Positions 31,300 through 42,033 of a stretch of DNA of 64,000 bases are shown piece after piece (position 1 is the first letter of the stretch; each line of letters starts with the position of its first letter). A program made the position numbers and the translations under genes. Location of the stretch: the NCBI RefSeq assembly GCF_003086295.3, contig NC_092042.1:44390137-44454136 (forward strand), given 5' to 3'. The DNA comes from Arachis hypogaea. Lineage: Eukaryota > Streptophyta > Magnoliopsida > Fabales > Fabaceae. Below the pieces are notes generated by a model that saw nothing but the letters and a program-made list of their open reading frames with translations, was not told where the DNA came from and did no database searches.

Positions 31300-33074
31300 C
31301 AACAATTCTTTCATAAATTTAGCATAGAGAGGCATTTGCTCAAGAGCCTCTGCAAATGGAATGTTGATTTGTAGCTTCTTGAAGACATTTAAAAATTTAG
31401 AGAATTGCTTTTCTTTTGAAACCTTCTGAAGTCTTTGAGGATATAGAATTTTTGGCTTGTATTCAGGAGCCTTTGGCAATGTAGGATACGTGTCTAGAGA
31501 GTCAAGGAATGGGTTGTCTGCACGCTTTGGTGGGGCGTGCTCCACTTCTTCCTTTTTCTCCTCTGGAGCTTTCTTTCAACTAGTTCTTCATTGGCCCTTG
31601 TCTTAGAGACAGCTGTTTTACCACTTCTCAATTGAATAACCTTGCAGTCTTCTCTTGGGTTTACCACTGTATCACTTGGAAATGTACTTGCAGACCTCTC
31701 AGGTATTTGCTTGCTCAGCTGGCCCATTTGCACTTCCAAGTTTCTAATGGAGGCTCTGGTTTCCTGCATAAAACTCCTCATCATCTCCCAATTAGAATCT
31801 TCCTTGGATTTAGAGTTAGCCTGCTGAGGTTGAGATTGACGGTTATTGTAGTTGTTCTGTTGGAAACCGTCCTGAGAGTTATTGTTGAAGTTCTGAGGTC
31901 TCTAGGGTTGGTCTCTCCACCCAAAATTTGGGTGATTTGTCCATCCTTAATTGTATGTTTGAGAATAGGGATCATTATTGGGATTTTTGGAACCGCTCCC
32001 CATGTAATTAACTTGTTCAGAAGAGGATTGAGCATAATCATAGTTGTCATTTTGCACTAAATGTCCTGCCATGTCATAAGAGATCTCTTGAGGTGGATTT
32101 TGGGTGTTGATAGCTGAGACTTGCATGCCACCCATGTATTGAGTAAGCAGATTTATTTGCTGAGACATAAGCTTGTTCTGAGCAAGAATAGAATTAAGAG
32201 CTTCCACTTCCATGACACCCTTCTTCTGAGGAGCCTCAGAGTTCACAGGATTCCTGTTAGATGAGTATAAATATTAGTTGCTAGCAACCAATTCAATAAG
32301 CTCAATAGTCTCCTCTGGTGTCTTCTTCTTGTGCAATGAACCTCCTGCAGAATTATCTAGGCACATCTTGGACATTTCACCCAAGCCTTCATAAAAGATG
32401 TCTAGTTGAGTCCATTTGGAGAACATGTCCGGAGGGCATTGCCTAGTCAGTAGCTTGTATCTCTCCCAAGCTTCATATAGAGTCTCACCATCTTTCTACC
32501 TGAAGGTCTGAACCTCCATCCTAAGCTTAGTCAGCTTCTTTGGTGGGAAAAATTTTGTGAGAAACTCAGTAACCACCTTGTTCCAAGTATCCAGACTTTC
32601 CTTGGGTTGGGAATCTAGCCATAGCTTTGCTCCATCCCTCAAAGCAAACGGAAAGAGCATGAGTTTGTACACATCTGGGTTTACTCTATTTGTCTTCACA
32701 GTATTACAAAATTGCAGAAAACTTGAAATAAAATGATTTAGGTCTTCGTGGGGAAGACCATGATACTAGCAGTTTTGTTGCATCAGAGTGACCAGTTGAG
32801 GCTTCAACTCAAAGTTGTTCGCAGCAATAGGAGGCACTACAATGCTTTTTCCATAAAGATCTGCTGTAGGAGAAGAGTAAGAGCCAAGAATTCTCCTTCG
32901 TTGCTCATTCCCATTTGGGTTTGCCCCATTGGCATTCTCAGTATTATTCGGATCCATAGTGGATTCTACAGCCTTGTAAAGCCTTGCTTGTTGTAAATGC
33001 CGCCTGAAAGTCCTTTCGGGTTCAGGATCAAGGTCTAAAAGATGTTCTTTGTCTCTGTTCCTATGCATAAACAA
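31300..33074 (-). pseudogene. Element C gag, five or more stops
   Basis: Colinear with element B gag: LGSYSSPTADLYGKSIVVPP, LMLFPFALRDGAKLWLDSQP, FLTKFFPPKKLTKLRMEVQ, WERYKLLTRQCPPDMF and GGSLHKKKTPEETIELIE. Stops fall at NC*YHG, FR*KDG, SN*YLY, YN*GWT and QP*RPQ; at the first three the homologous residue in B is glutamine. The middle is Asn/Gln-rich. A frame change near 31560 leads to the PPKRADNPFLDSLDTYPTLP frame, which ends at the solo LTR. Start could be the ATG at 33074 or 32957. Confidence 0.85.
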
Positions 33075-33479
33075 GCAGAAAACAAGAAAGAATGGGAATC
33101 TCTACGTCAGAGTGCAGAGAATTCCCAGTGAGGTGATCTGTGTAAAATAACAAAATAAAAATACTAAATAATAAATCATAACACCAAACTTAATTTCAGA
33201 AATTAAGAAAAATATTGGTGCTGTTTATAAAAAAATTATTTTTTGAAATACCTTTTTTTGTCTTAAAATTTAATTAAAATATTTGTTTTTTTTTTCGAAA
33301 ATCAAGTAAAAAAAGGAAAAATTCGTTAAAACGAAACAGGGGGAAGGGGGTTCACGGAGAATAAGAAAAAAAATATTTTTATTTTTTTTCAAAAATAATA
33401 AAACAAAAGTTAAATAAAATTAAAACTAAAATGCATAATCTAAGCAATCAAACAACCAATAGTTGTTAATCACAGTCAA
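33075..33479 (-). other. A/T-rich leader of element C
   Basis: No coding signal is seen. One copy of ACACCAAACTTA lies at 33181-33192. Confidence 0.6.
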
Positions 33480-33497
33480 TCCCCGGCAACGGCGCCA
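33480..33497 (-). promoter_or_regulatory. Primer binding site of element C, tRNA-Asp type
   Basis: The minus strand reads TGGCGCCGTTGCCGGGGA, six bases inside the LTR; unmutated despite the decay of gag. Confidence 0.9.
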
Positions 33498-33503
33498 AAA
33501 ATT

Positions 33504-34814
33504 TGGTGCGGTATTTTATAAGCCACACTACTAACCAGCAAGTGCACCGAGTCATACCAAGTAAGCAGAAAATGGTTTTGAGATGTTCAAAGAGCATTAA
33601 ACAGCAAATTTGGAATATTAAAGACAGACAGATAAGTAAGTTGAGAATAAAGTATTGAGAAAGCAGTTAAAGTTTCAGAGTTATCTATTTTCCGGATTAA
33701 CTTTTATTACTAATTAATTTAATCATGCAAGATTTAATTTCATGGAAAACTATATATGACTAGACCCTAATTGCTTAGACCTTCCTAGTCTCCTCTAAAA
33801 TTTATTAATTGCCAATTCCTTGGTCAATTAATTCCAATTAGAAGGTGATGATTGATTTCTAGTTTATATGCCAAAAGAATCCTAATTATCCAAAAATAAG
33901 GGGATTATATGTCACGTATCCCGTTAAATACAAATAATTAGAAATTTAGTATAAAATGTTTTCAAGCTGTTGTTCAAGTAAAGAGCTTTTCCAAGTTTTA
34001 CGAGAACTCAATTAGAACATGGGTCATACTTCCGTTCCGCCCATATTCATGAAATAAAGAACGAAAATAATTATTGAAATATAAATCAAGACATGAATTA
34101 AATTAAAAAGATCAAACGAATCAATCCATGAAAGTAGACAGAGCTCCTCACCTTAACAATGGAGGATTAGTTGCTCATGTTCAGAGAAAAATAAGGATTC
34201 TGATAACAATGTGTACCGTGTCTAAATGTACAGAGTTCCTATTAATAACTAATCCTAATAAATTTAAAATCTAATTATCTAAAACTAAAAATAACATATT
34301 TTCCTAAAAGATAAGATTTGAATTTAAATTTGAATTAATTAACAAGTATTCAGCTGATGGGTGGGGACCACTTGCTTTGTCCATTCTGTAGCTTCTAATT
34401 TGTGTTTTCTGGGCTGAAAACTGAGTCAAAACGTGACCTAAAATCCACGCCAGCAATTTTTGTAGATTTTTCAAATCGCGCACATCACGCGTACGCGTCA
34501 GTCACGCAGACGCGTCACTGAGCAAATCTTCAATTCACGCGTACGTGTCAGTCACGCGTACGCGTCGCCATGGATACTTCCAGATCACGCGCATGCGTCA
34601 GGCACGCATGCGCGTCGCTCCTCACAGCCATCTCCTTTTATTCTTGTGCTGCAAAAACTCCATCAAATCTAGCCGAATGCTACCTAAAATAAATAGTATT
34701 GCACAAAACTCAAAATCGCATCTATAGTGGCTAAAATATAATTAATTCTTGATTAAACTCAACAATTTAAGTGCAAATTCACTAGAAAAAGATAGACAAG
34801 ATGCTCACGCATCA
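33504..34814 (-). repeat. 5' LTR of element C
   Basis: 1311 bp, minus-strand ends TGATGCGTGAGCATCTTGTC and CGCACCA. A dense cluster of ACGCGTACGCGTC palindromes lies at about 34478-34618. The outer flank is GTCTT; a second duplication copy was not found in the window. Confidence 0.85.
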
Positions 34815-35122
34815 GTCTTCTGTCTTTTTAAATACCAAAAGTCATTCAGCAAAAGGGCAAAACTAAAATATCAAAGGCTCTCTAACTACATATATGGACA
34901 CATCTATATAAGGGGAAACATAATTCAGTGCCAACAACAGGAAAATAGAACTTAATGCCCTCAGCTTCACCCAGGAGAATCTTGGAGTCCCTAGAAAAAA
35001 GATGAGATAGCCAGTCCATTCCAAGATACAATAACCTAGAAGCATAGGTCTCTTGAGACTCATACTAAAAAGTTGAAACCAGTATCATAATAGAAGATTC
35101 TTAAATAAATTATTAACCATGT
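34815..35122. other. Intergenic, nothing recognised
   Basis: No coding signal, repeat or transposon end recognised. Short frames here look random. Confidence 0.4.
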
Positions 35123-35409
35123 TTACGGGGATACTTTATCATCCAAATGTGGCCTTGCCCGCCTTGACATTACTTCGAACAACTTACGCCTACATTCTCC
35201 AAGAATATCTTTATATGTTTCGATTGACATGCTATACTTTGATGTGATATCTGAAGGATTTATTGATTCTTTTCTCTCAATCAAGACATTCTTTTCCTTG
35301 AATTCATCATGAGGATCGCTCATGCTAGATAGGTCACAGTTACCATACTGCTTTGTGTAATAGTGCTCAATAAAAATATCATCATGCTCTCCAAGTATGT
35401 CTTCAACCT
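35123..35409 (-). CDS. Possible single exon of an unrecognised gene
   Basis: A minus-strand frame of about 95 codons follows a good acceptor (TTTTCGGTTTAG) at 35410 and ends with TAA at 35123. It reads VEDILGEHDDIFIEHYYTKQ, later SKYSMSIETYKDILGECRRK and MSRRARPHLDDKVSP. Composition is that of an ordinary soluble charged protein, unlike the transposon frames around it. I cannot name the family. It may be the last exon of a host gene or a fragment carried by a transposon. No upstream exon was found with confidence. Confidence 0.4.
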
Positions 35410-36540
35410 AAACCGAAAATTAAAATTAATAAAATGGTTGAAATTGAATATTCAAAGGTGAAAAAAAGTTGAAAGCCAACTGCAAATATAGCAAAACAAC
35501 AAATGATAAATTACAACCATCTATTGCATATGGAGAAAAGCGTTTTGCGCGACGGCGGCAACATCTTGCGCGGCGTAGGCAGCGTCGTGCACGGCGGTGG
35601 CATGTTGTACATGGCGGTGGCAAGTTGCGCGTGGAGGCGGCAGATTGCAGTGGCAGCGGAGGCATGTTGCGGCGGCGAGGATAATGCTAATGAGATTTGC
35701 AGCATAGGAAAAGGAAGAGGAAGAGAGAAATGCAGGAATTAAAATTGTATAAAAACCCTAGCAGACATTTTCTTCTCTTCTCTTAATGCTTGAATTCTTC
35801 TAATGTGAGAATGAAAGGAAAAGGAACAAAGTTAAAAAACCAATATTGGAGGGGTCAAAATGTAATTAGTGATTTTTACGAAAAAATGGTATATTTTGTA
35901 ATTATTTTGATGCAGGTTAATGATACTCCTAAAAAATGTAGGAGTAAGGAATCCATGGCCTAAACTTTAAATATAGAAATTATCCAATAATTATAAAATT
36001 AGATAAAAATTTTAATTTAATTCAAACTCAATTTATCAAAACTTAATTTAATTACATTTAATAAAATAATTTCTGAAATTAAAGTCTTTATTGAATAACA
36101 TAAATTAAAATTAGCTCATAATAAAATTTTCAAAAGTTCTGAGCCTTATATTAATTCTTTGCGCCAAACACCAGATTTGCTTTATCATGTACTTGCGTTG
36201 GGCTCCCACCTTGGAATTAGACGTCGGCTTCTTGTTGCCCCTAGGTGCCTTCTCTGATTGCTTCTATTCACCTAACTTTCTTAAAGATTTATTCTGAATA
36301 CATAATAATTCTAAAGTAATTCCAAATATAGAAATTAACTATGAAAATTTCAATTCAAACATAAAAATCTTAATTTAAACATAAAAAATTACTAAAAATA
36401 GATGAGAAAATCACTAAAAATGCCATGACATCAACGTATATTATCAATGGCCATAACTTGTGTGTTCAAAATCAATAATTTTAAAACGAGTTATGATTAA
36501 CTCCCATTACTGAAGCACATCAAATACATCACATTATTTT
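35410..36540. other. Low-copy noncoding DNA with a GGC-rich patch
   Basis: 35545-35690 is rich in GGCGGTGGC-type repeats, giving short frames on both strands that I do not believe. The rest is AT-rich with no recognisable gene. Confidence 0.4.
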
Positions 36541-36559
36541 TTTTGGTTTCTAAAGAAAG

Positions 36560-37060
36560 CGTAATAAAGGAAACCACAACAAAAAACAACAAAACTAAGA
36601 GGTTAAATAATCATTAAGGAGACAGGACTGCAAATCAAATTCAAACTCCAGACATTCGACATATTGATCCTTATTCAAAGCACCCTTCTTTATCAGTTTA
36701 TCAGCAACACCATTTGACTCCATTCTGATGATGCTAAATTGAATATTCCAAGTGAGACATAATATATCCTAAAGTTTGCTGGCAATATTGGCAAGGGCAG
36801 ACCCATTTTGCACATAGAAAAAAATATCTAGGGAATTAGTCTCACAAATAACAAATTTGAAACCACGCTTCCAAACAAGAACTAAACTCCTCCATAAAGC
36901 AAATATCTCACATCTATATATATACTCCAGAGTGGAAATGTGGGATAGAGGCAGAGTACCTTTTAATCCAAACACCATTAAAATCTAGCAAGATTCTGAT
37001 TCAAAAAGACGCTTGCATCACATTTAACTTTGACACTACCAGTTGAAGACAGTAATGGCG
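36560..37060 (-). pseudogene. LINE-type RNase H domain remnant
   Basis: The minus strand reads SVKVKCDAS (first catalytic Asp), then after a frame change CEIFALWRSLVLVWKRGFKF (Glu), ICETNSLDIFFYVQNGSALA and NGVADKLIKKGAL. This is the RNase H domain found at the end of plant LINEs (RVT_3 type). The usual ETDSLD Asp is Asn here, and a stop follows IASKL. About 130 residues remain. It may belong with the zinc-binding fragment at 54500-54960. Confidence 0.7.
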
Positions 37061-37245
37061 AAATTTCATGGAGACAATGGGGGCATGACCCACCCAAATA
37101 TTTTATAAAACTGTGACCATTTATTTTGTTTGGAACAAATTGTTCAATTAATTTTTTTTTGTTACAAATTTTTCACAAACTCTTGATCCTGAATTCAAAA
37201 CTTCCTACAAACCCCTCTCTCTCTCTCTCTCTCCCTCTCTCTCTC
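37061..37245. other. Flank of element H ending in a CT microsatellite
   Basis: Noncoding. CT dinucleotides run from about 37215 to the LTR start; the array resumes after the element at 49044. Confidence 0.6.
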
Positions 37246-40200
37246 TGTAAAACCCGGTTAATTAACGGCTAATTAACCCATAAATGAGAATTTATTCTAG
37301 AAAGCCTAAAATGTGATTTTTATGGCTAAACGTGATAGAGGAGACTGAGACAAGAATTTTGGTACCAATTTTATAGAATTCGGGCCAAGATTGGACCAAA
37401 CGGGCCAAACCGGGCCAAACGGACCCAAAGTGGGCCCTTGGTCCAACATAACTAAACCAAAACCCTAGTTTTCAGCATTCTCTCTCCTCACTAAACACAC
37501 TCACATGCTGAAAATGGAGGCCATGGAGGGAAGAACACTCTCTCAAGTTCTTTCTCTCACTTGATCTTCAAACCACCATAACTTTTGATCTAGAGCTCCG
37601 ATTGCCGCTCCGTTTGCGGCCACGCGTTCACCGCGGAGAGCTCTACAAAACCCATACAATCAATCTTGAGGTAAGCCACGTGTTGCTGTTCGAAATTTCA
37701 GTCTTTATTTTCGAGTTTCATGGGTGAAATGTTGAGATTTTGGGTTCTTTGATGTTATAGGACCCAACTCTCTTGAAGGAGAAGGTTAATCTTGTTTCCT
37801 TGGACCTTGGGTGTGGTAAGATTCTCAACGCTAGTGTGATTTGTGATTTTATGATGTTTGGGTTTTGAGATGTTGTGTATGGGTATGATGATTGTGGCTT
37901 AGGTTGTGTATGTGTGGATATTGGAGCTTGATTGGTGATTTTGAAAAGCTTGGAAAGGGTTTGATGGTGAAAAATCTGTTCTTGGAGGTGTTGAGGCCTT
38001 GAGAGCTTGTGGATAAGTGATTTGGAAGTGCTCCGGTGGAGCTTGGGAAAATCGGCTAAGGTATGGTTTCGGTTTCCCGTATCTAATATGTAATGTGGTA
38101 GGAAATACTTAGGCTAGAGGCCCTAAGATAGGCATTGAATGGTTGGTGTTATTGAATTGTTGATATATATGATGTGGTCATATATATGATGATGATTATT
38201 GATGCCTTGGTAGTATGATGTATGAGAAATATGCATGTTGTGATATATGCTTGATGATTGGTTATGGTTGAATTGTGGGTTGAACCATGTTGATGGTGAG
38301 TATGATGTTGATTATGTACAATAATGATTTATTGGGATTGGTGTTGTTGGAATTGGCATGAGGAAGAGTATATGATATGTCAATATGTTTGAGTTTGAGC
38401 CACTTGGGTGAAGTGGGTTAAAATGATGAGATAGTGATTTTGTAATTTGTGGTAAAGTGTCAATGTGTGAGTTGAGGAGGCTTGATGTTGAAATTGATGT
38501 ATTTTGATTGATTTCAAAGGAAAGGGATGAGAATGGCATGTTTTGATTGATTTTGAAAAGAGTTGGAAATGGCTTGTTTTGAAAATGGCACTTTGTGGTT
38601 TTTATGAAAAAGATGGTTTTTGGGCATACTTTGGCGGGACATAACTTGGACTACGGATCTCTGTTTTGTACCAAATCTCTTTAGAAATGAAATTGGATCC
38701 GGGATGTCCATGCCGTTCGAAGAACGGGTGAAAAACGATTTAAAATGAGAAAGTTATGTCCGTTGGAAGATTGGGGTTTAAATTGGTGAATTCTGCAGCT
38801 TTTAACTTAGAAAATTTTTAGCAGAATGACCCCTTGCGCGTGGGCACACTTGGCGCGTGAGCGCCGTTCTTCCCGAAAATGCCATCCACGCGTGAGCGTG
38901 ATGTGCGCGGGCGCGCCGATTGTGCTGCACCCAATGCCCAGCCATTTTCCAGAGAGTTATGCCAGAACTGTGCCAGTGTTGTGCCTGGGGCACGAGGACG
39001 CCCACGCGTACGCGTGGTTGACGCGTACGCGTCGATTGGCAAAGTTTTAATCCACGCGTTAGCGTGCATGACGCTTGCGCGTCGATGAAGTTTTTGAGGC
39101 CACCCACGCGTGTGCGTGGAGTGCGCATACGCGTGGCCCTGTTTTCATCCCAAAGTTGATTTTTGAGTTTTAAAAGCCAAATCTCATACTTCTAAGCCTC
39201 CGATCTCACCACTTATATCTTAAATCATTATGATATACCTATCTATGAGAGAAGGAGCTAGTGGATGTGGTAACTTGCGAGTGAAGCAAGGGAAAATGAA
39301 TAATCAATGAGGATCATTGAGGATTAAGTGAGATGTGGAGGATGGTGGTGGAAGTGCTTGTTATGTCATTGGCCGAAGGGCCGTAATTGTTTATGAATTG
39401 GCTGGTTCTAGATTGAACCGTGAGCCGGAATAGCTGTGTATGCTATGAATATTGGCTGGTTATGGATTTAACCGTGAGCCGGAATGGTTGATATGGATGT
39501 TGATCCATGGATGAGAATTCATGCATGTTTATGCTGAATTATTGATAATTGTGATTTGCACTTCCACTATCTGAGATACGAGTTTCCCTGGGTAGTAGCA
39601 GTGGCTAGCCACCACGTGCTCATGGTTGAGACTTGATACTCTGTTGACCCTATGTCGTAAGTGTGGCCGGGCACTGTGAAAGATCCAGATGAGCTCGCCC
39701 CCGTAAATATTCACCAGTGAGGGTGATGGATATAGATCATGATTATGATCAAGTTTATGACGAGTATAACTCGAGTTAGGGATGCATGACAGAGGGACAG
39801 TCCAATGGTTAGCGACCAGGACTTGTCGGGTTGGCTCTATAACCGACAAGATGATATCATCAGCCACTAGGGACAGGCATACATCATATGCATACTATAT
39901 GAATTGTTTGAGATTGCCTATTTGACTGCATATTACTTGCTAATTGTCTAAATGCCTTACTTGTTCCTAAATGTATATTTCTTGCTTGATATAACTGTGT
40001 TTGCTACACTATACTCCTGCTGGTGGTTGGGAGGTCTGAAGGAATTGGAAAGGGAAGTATTAGTTAGACTGAAGTATCTTTAGTCAGATGTCCTTTATGG
40101 TTTAGTTTGTTTATAAGCTTTGATATTATTTGGAGGAAGTTCTAGGATTGCCTTCGGCTTTCCTCCATTATTATGTATTATATATGTGGAAGCTGTTACC

Positions 40201-40785
40201 ATGCTGGGGACCTCTAGTTCTCACCCATGCGGATTTTGTGGTTTTCAGATGCAGGACGTGAGGTTTCCCGCTGAGGCATGCTGGATACTTCTAGATTTGC
40301 GAAGATCCTTTGTTCTCGGGGCTATGTTTTGGTTTATATGTTTTGCTTAGATACTTTTATCTCCATTAAATAATACAAACTGTGATGACTCCTCTTATGG
40401 GAGAATTTTGGAGAATAGGACTTATGTATTTGTGTCCCTTTGGGTTTCCTTTGGGGTTTTCCTTATTATATCATATGTATATATTGTTATGCTCGGATCG
40501 GTTATCTTTGCAGCCGGATCTTGAGTCTTGATAGTCCTGTTTTTGACACTCCTTTGTATATATATAATCACGCGTTGGTTATCCTTGTTCGTTACGTTAT
40601 CGATCGGAGTGTTGCGCTTTGAGTTGCGATTGGTTTTTGTTTACCCCTTTTTCTACAAAGGCTCCTAGTTATAATCAATTATTCATACTACTATACGTAC
40701 TAAATTTTTATTTTTAGAGGTCGTAATACCTTGCCATCTCTGAATTATGACTTAAGCATAAGTCTCTGTATGGTAGGGTGTTACA
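37246..40785 (+). repeat. 5' LTR of element H
   Basis: From TGTAAAACCCGGTTAATTAA to GGTAGGGTGTTACA. It holds a dense CG-rich palindrome cluster at about 38838-39140 (e.g. CACGCGTACGCGTGG followed by GACGCGTACGCGTC) and a weaker version of the CATAACTTG module at about 38638-38745. Confidence 0.95.
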
Positions 40786-40788
40786 TTA

Positions 40789-40800
40789 TGGTATCAGAGC
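40789..40800 (+). promoter_or_regulatory. Primer binding site of element H, initiator tRNA-Met type
   Basis: TGGTATCAGAGC lies three bases after the LTR, the standard plant initiator-Met primer site. Confidence 0.95.
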
Positions 40801-41002
40801 AGTTCGTTCCTGTAGAGCCTGAGGGATGGACTGATTATGCTTCTGTGCATTCTCTGTGTATGTGTTATGTGCTATTAGTATATCTGCTTGATATAATTGG
40901 CATAAACGTTCATGAGCATGCATTTGGGACTTTGAAGTACTAGACTTCCGATATTGAGACTGATCAACTTAATATCGATTGTTTGGTATGTATAGGAACC
41001 AG

Positions 41003-42033
41003 ATGGCGCCTCGTGGACGCGGTAGAGGTAGTGTGAGAGGTCGTACGAACGCTCGTGCGCCGGAGAATAACCCTCACGACCCGGTGAACTTTATGACTGC
41101 GTTGGAGAACATGGCTGCTGCTATGCAAGCCACTGCTGAGGCTCTTGGTCAACAGATGAACAACCATGGTAATGATGGAGGTGGAGTTCATGGCCCGATG
41201 ACGTGGCAAACTTTTTGAAGGTTAATCCGCCTAAGTTCAAGGGGACTACTAGCCCGACTGAGGCTGATACATGTTTTCAGGCTATAGAGCGAGCGCTGCA
41301 AGCGCAAGTGGTGCCTGAAGGACAGCGTGTCGAGTTTGCTACCTATATGCTTGTCGGTGAAGCGTCCCATTGGTGGCAAGGTATCCGACGTCTTCTGCAG
41401 CAGGGTGATGACTATATCACCTGGAATGTTTTTCAAGAAGAGTTCTATAAGAAGTACTTTCCGACTTCTGCTAGGACAGCTAAGGAACTTGAATTGTTAC
41501 AGTTGAAGCAGGGTACTATGTCCATATCAGAGTATACTGACAAGTTTGAGGAGCTGTTCAGGTTCTCTCGTATGTGCCAAGGGACTCCGGTGGAATATGA
41601 AGAATGGAAGTGTGTTAAATATGAAGGAGGACTCCGGAGCGATATTTTCAGTTCAGTGGGACCAATGGAGATTAGGACCTTCTCCGAATTAGTGAACAAG
41701 TGTAGGGTTGCTGAAGAGTGTGTGAAAAGGGCAACTGCTGAAAAGGGGAGTCACAAAGGATCATTCTCACAGAATCGAGGGAAGAGCTTTGCACCTAGAG
41801 GTCCGTCTTTCAAGAGAGGAAGCTCTTTTAGGAGGCCCAACAACAACAACAACTCCCAAGGGAGGAAGTTTGGGAAGCAGCCTCAAAATGATCAAGCTTG
41901 TACTAGATGTGGGAGTCACCATCTGGGAGCACCATGCAAGGCCGGATGGGGTTTGTGCTACACTTGTGGAAAGGCGGGGCATAAAGCCGCAAATTGTCCT
42001 GAGAGGCAGAAACAAGGTGCTGGAAAGGCATAA
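41003..42033 (+). pseudogene. Element H gag, one frameshift
   Basis: The ATG at 41003 starts MAPRGRGRGSVRGRTNARAP. A one-base deletion near 41199 moves the frame; the rest is read from 41203. The capsid region shows EASHWWQGIRRLLQQGDDYI, FYKKYFPTSARTAKELELLQ and ISEYTDKFEELFRFSRMC, and a zinc knuckle CYTCGKAGHKAANC (CX2CX4HX4C) near the end. A TAA at 42031-42033 separates it from the protease in the same frame. Gag would form the particle and bind element RNA. Confidence 0.9.

Larger units (their letters stand above)
29004..34814 (-). mobile_element. 5' portion of Athila-like element C
   Basis: On the minus strand: 5' LTR (34814-33504), tRNA-Asp primer site, leader, gag and most of the protease, ending at the Retand-like LTR at 29003. 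A solo LTR (29574-31294) splits the gag-protease junction. Reverse transcriptase and integrase are missing; the integrase at 2536-3509 may belong to it. Gag carries at least five stops, so C is older than B. Confidence 0.85.

Noticed and set aside
35469..35742. Plus- and minus-strand frames in the GGC-rich patch
   Set aside because: Short, simple-repeat based, open on both strands, no conserved motif.
38826..39128. Arg/Ala-rich frames in the LTRs of element H
   Set aside because: They arise from the CG-rich palindrome cluster, which is open on both strands, and appear in both LTRs.
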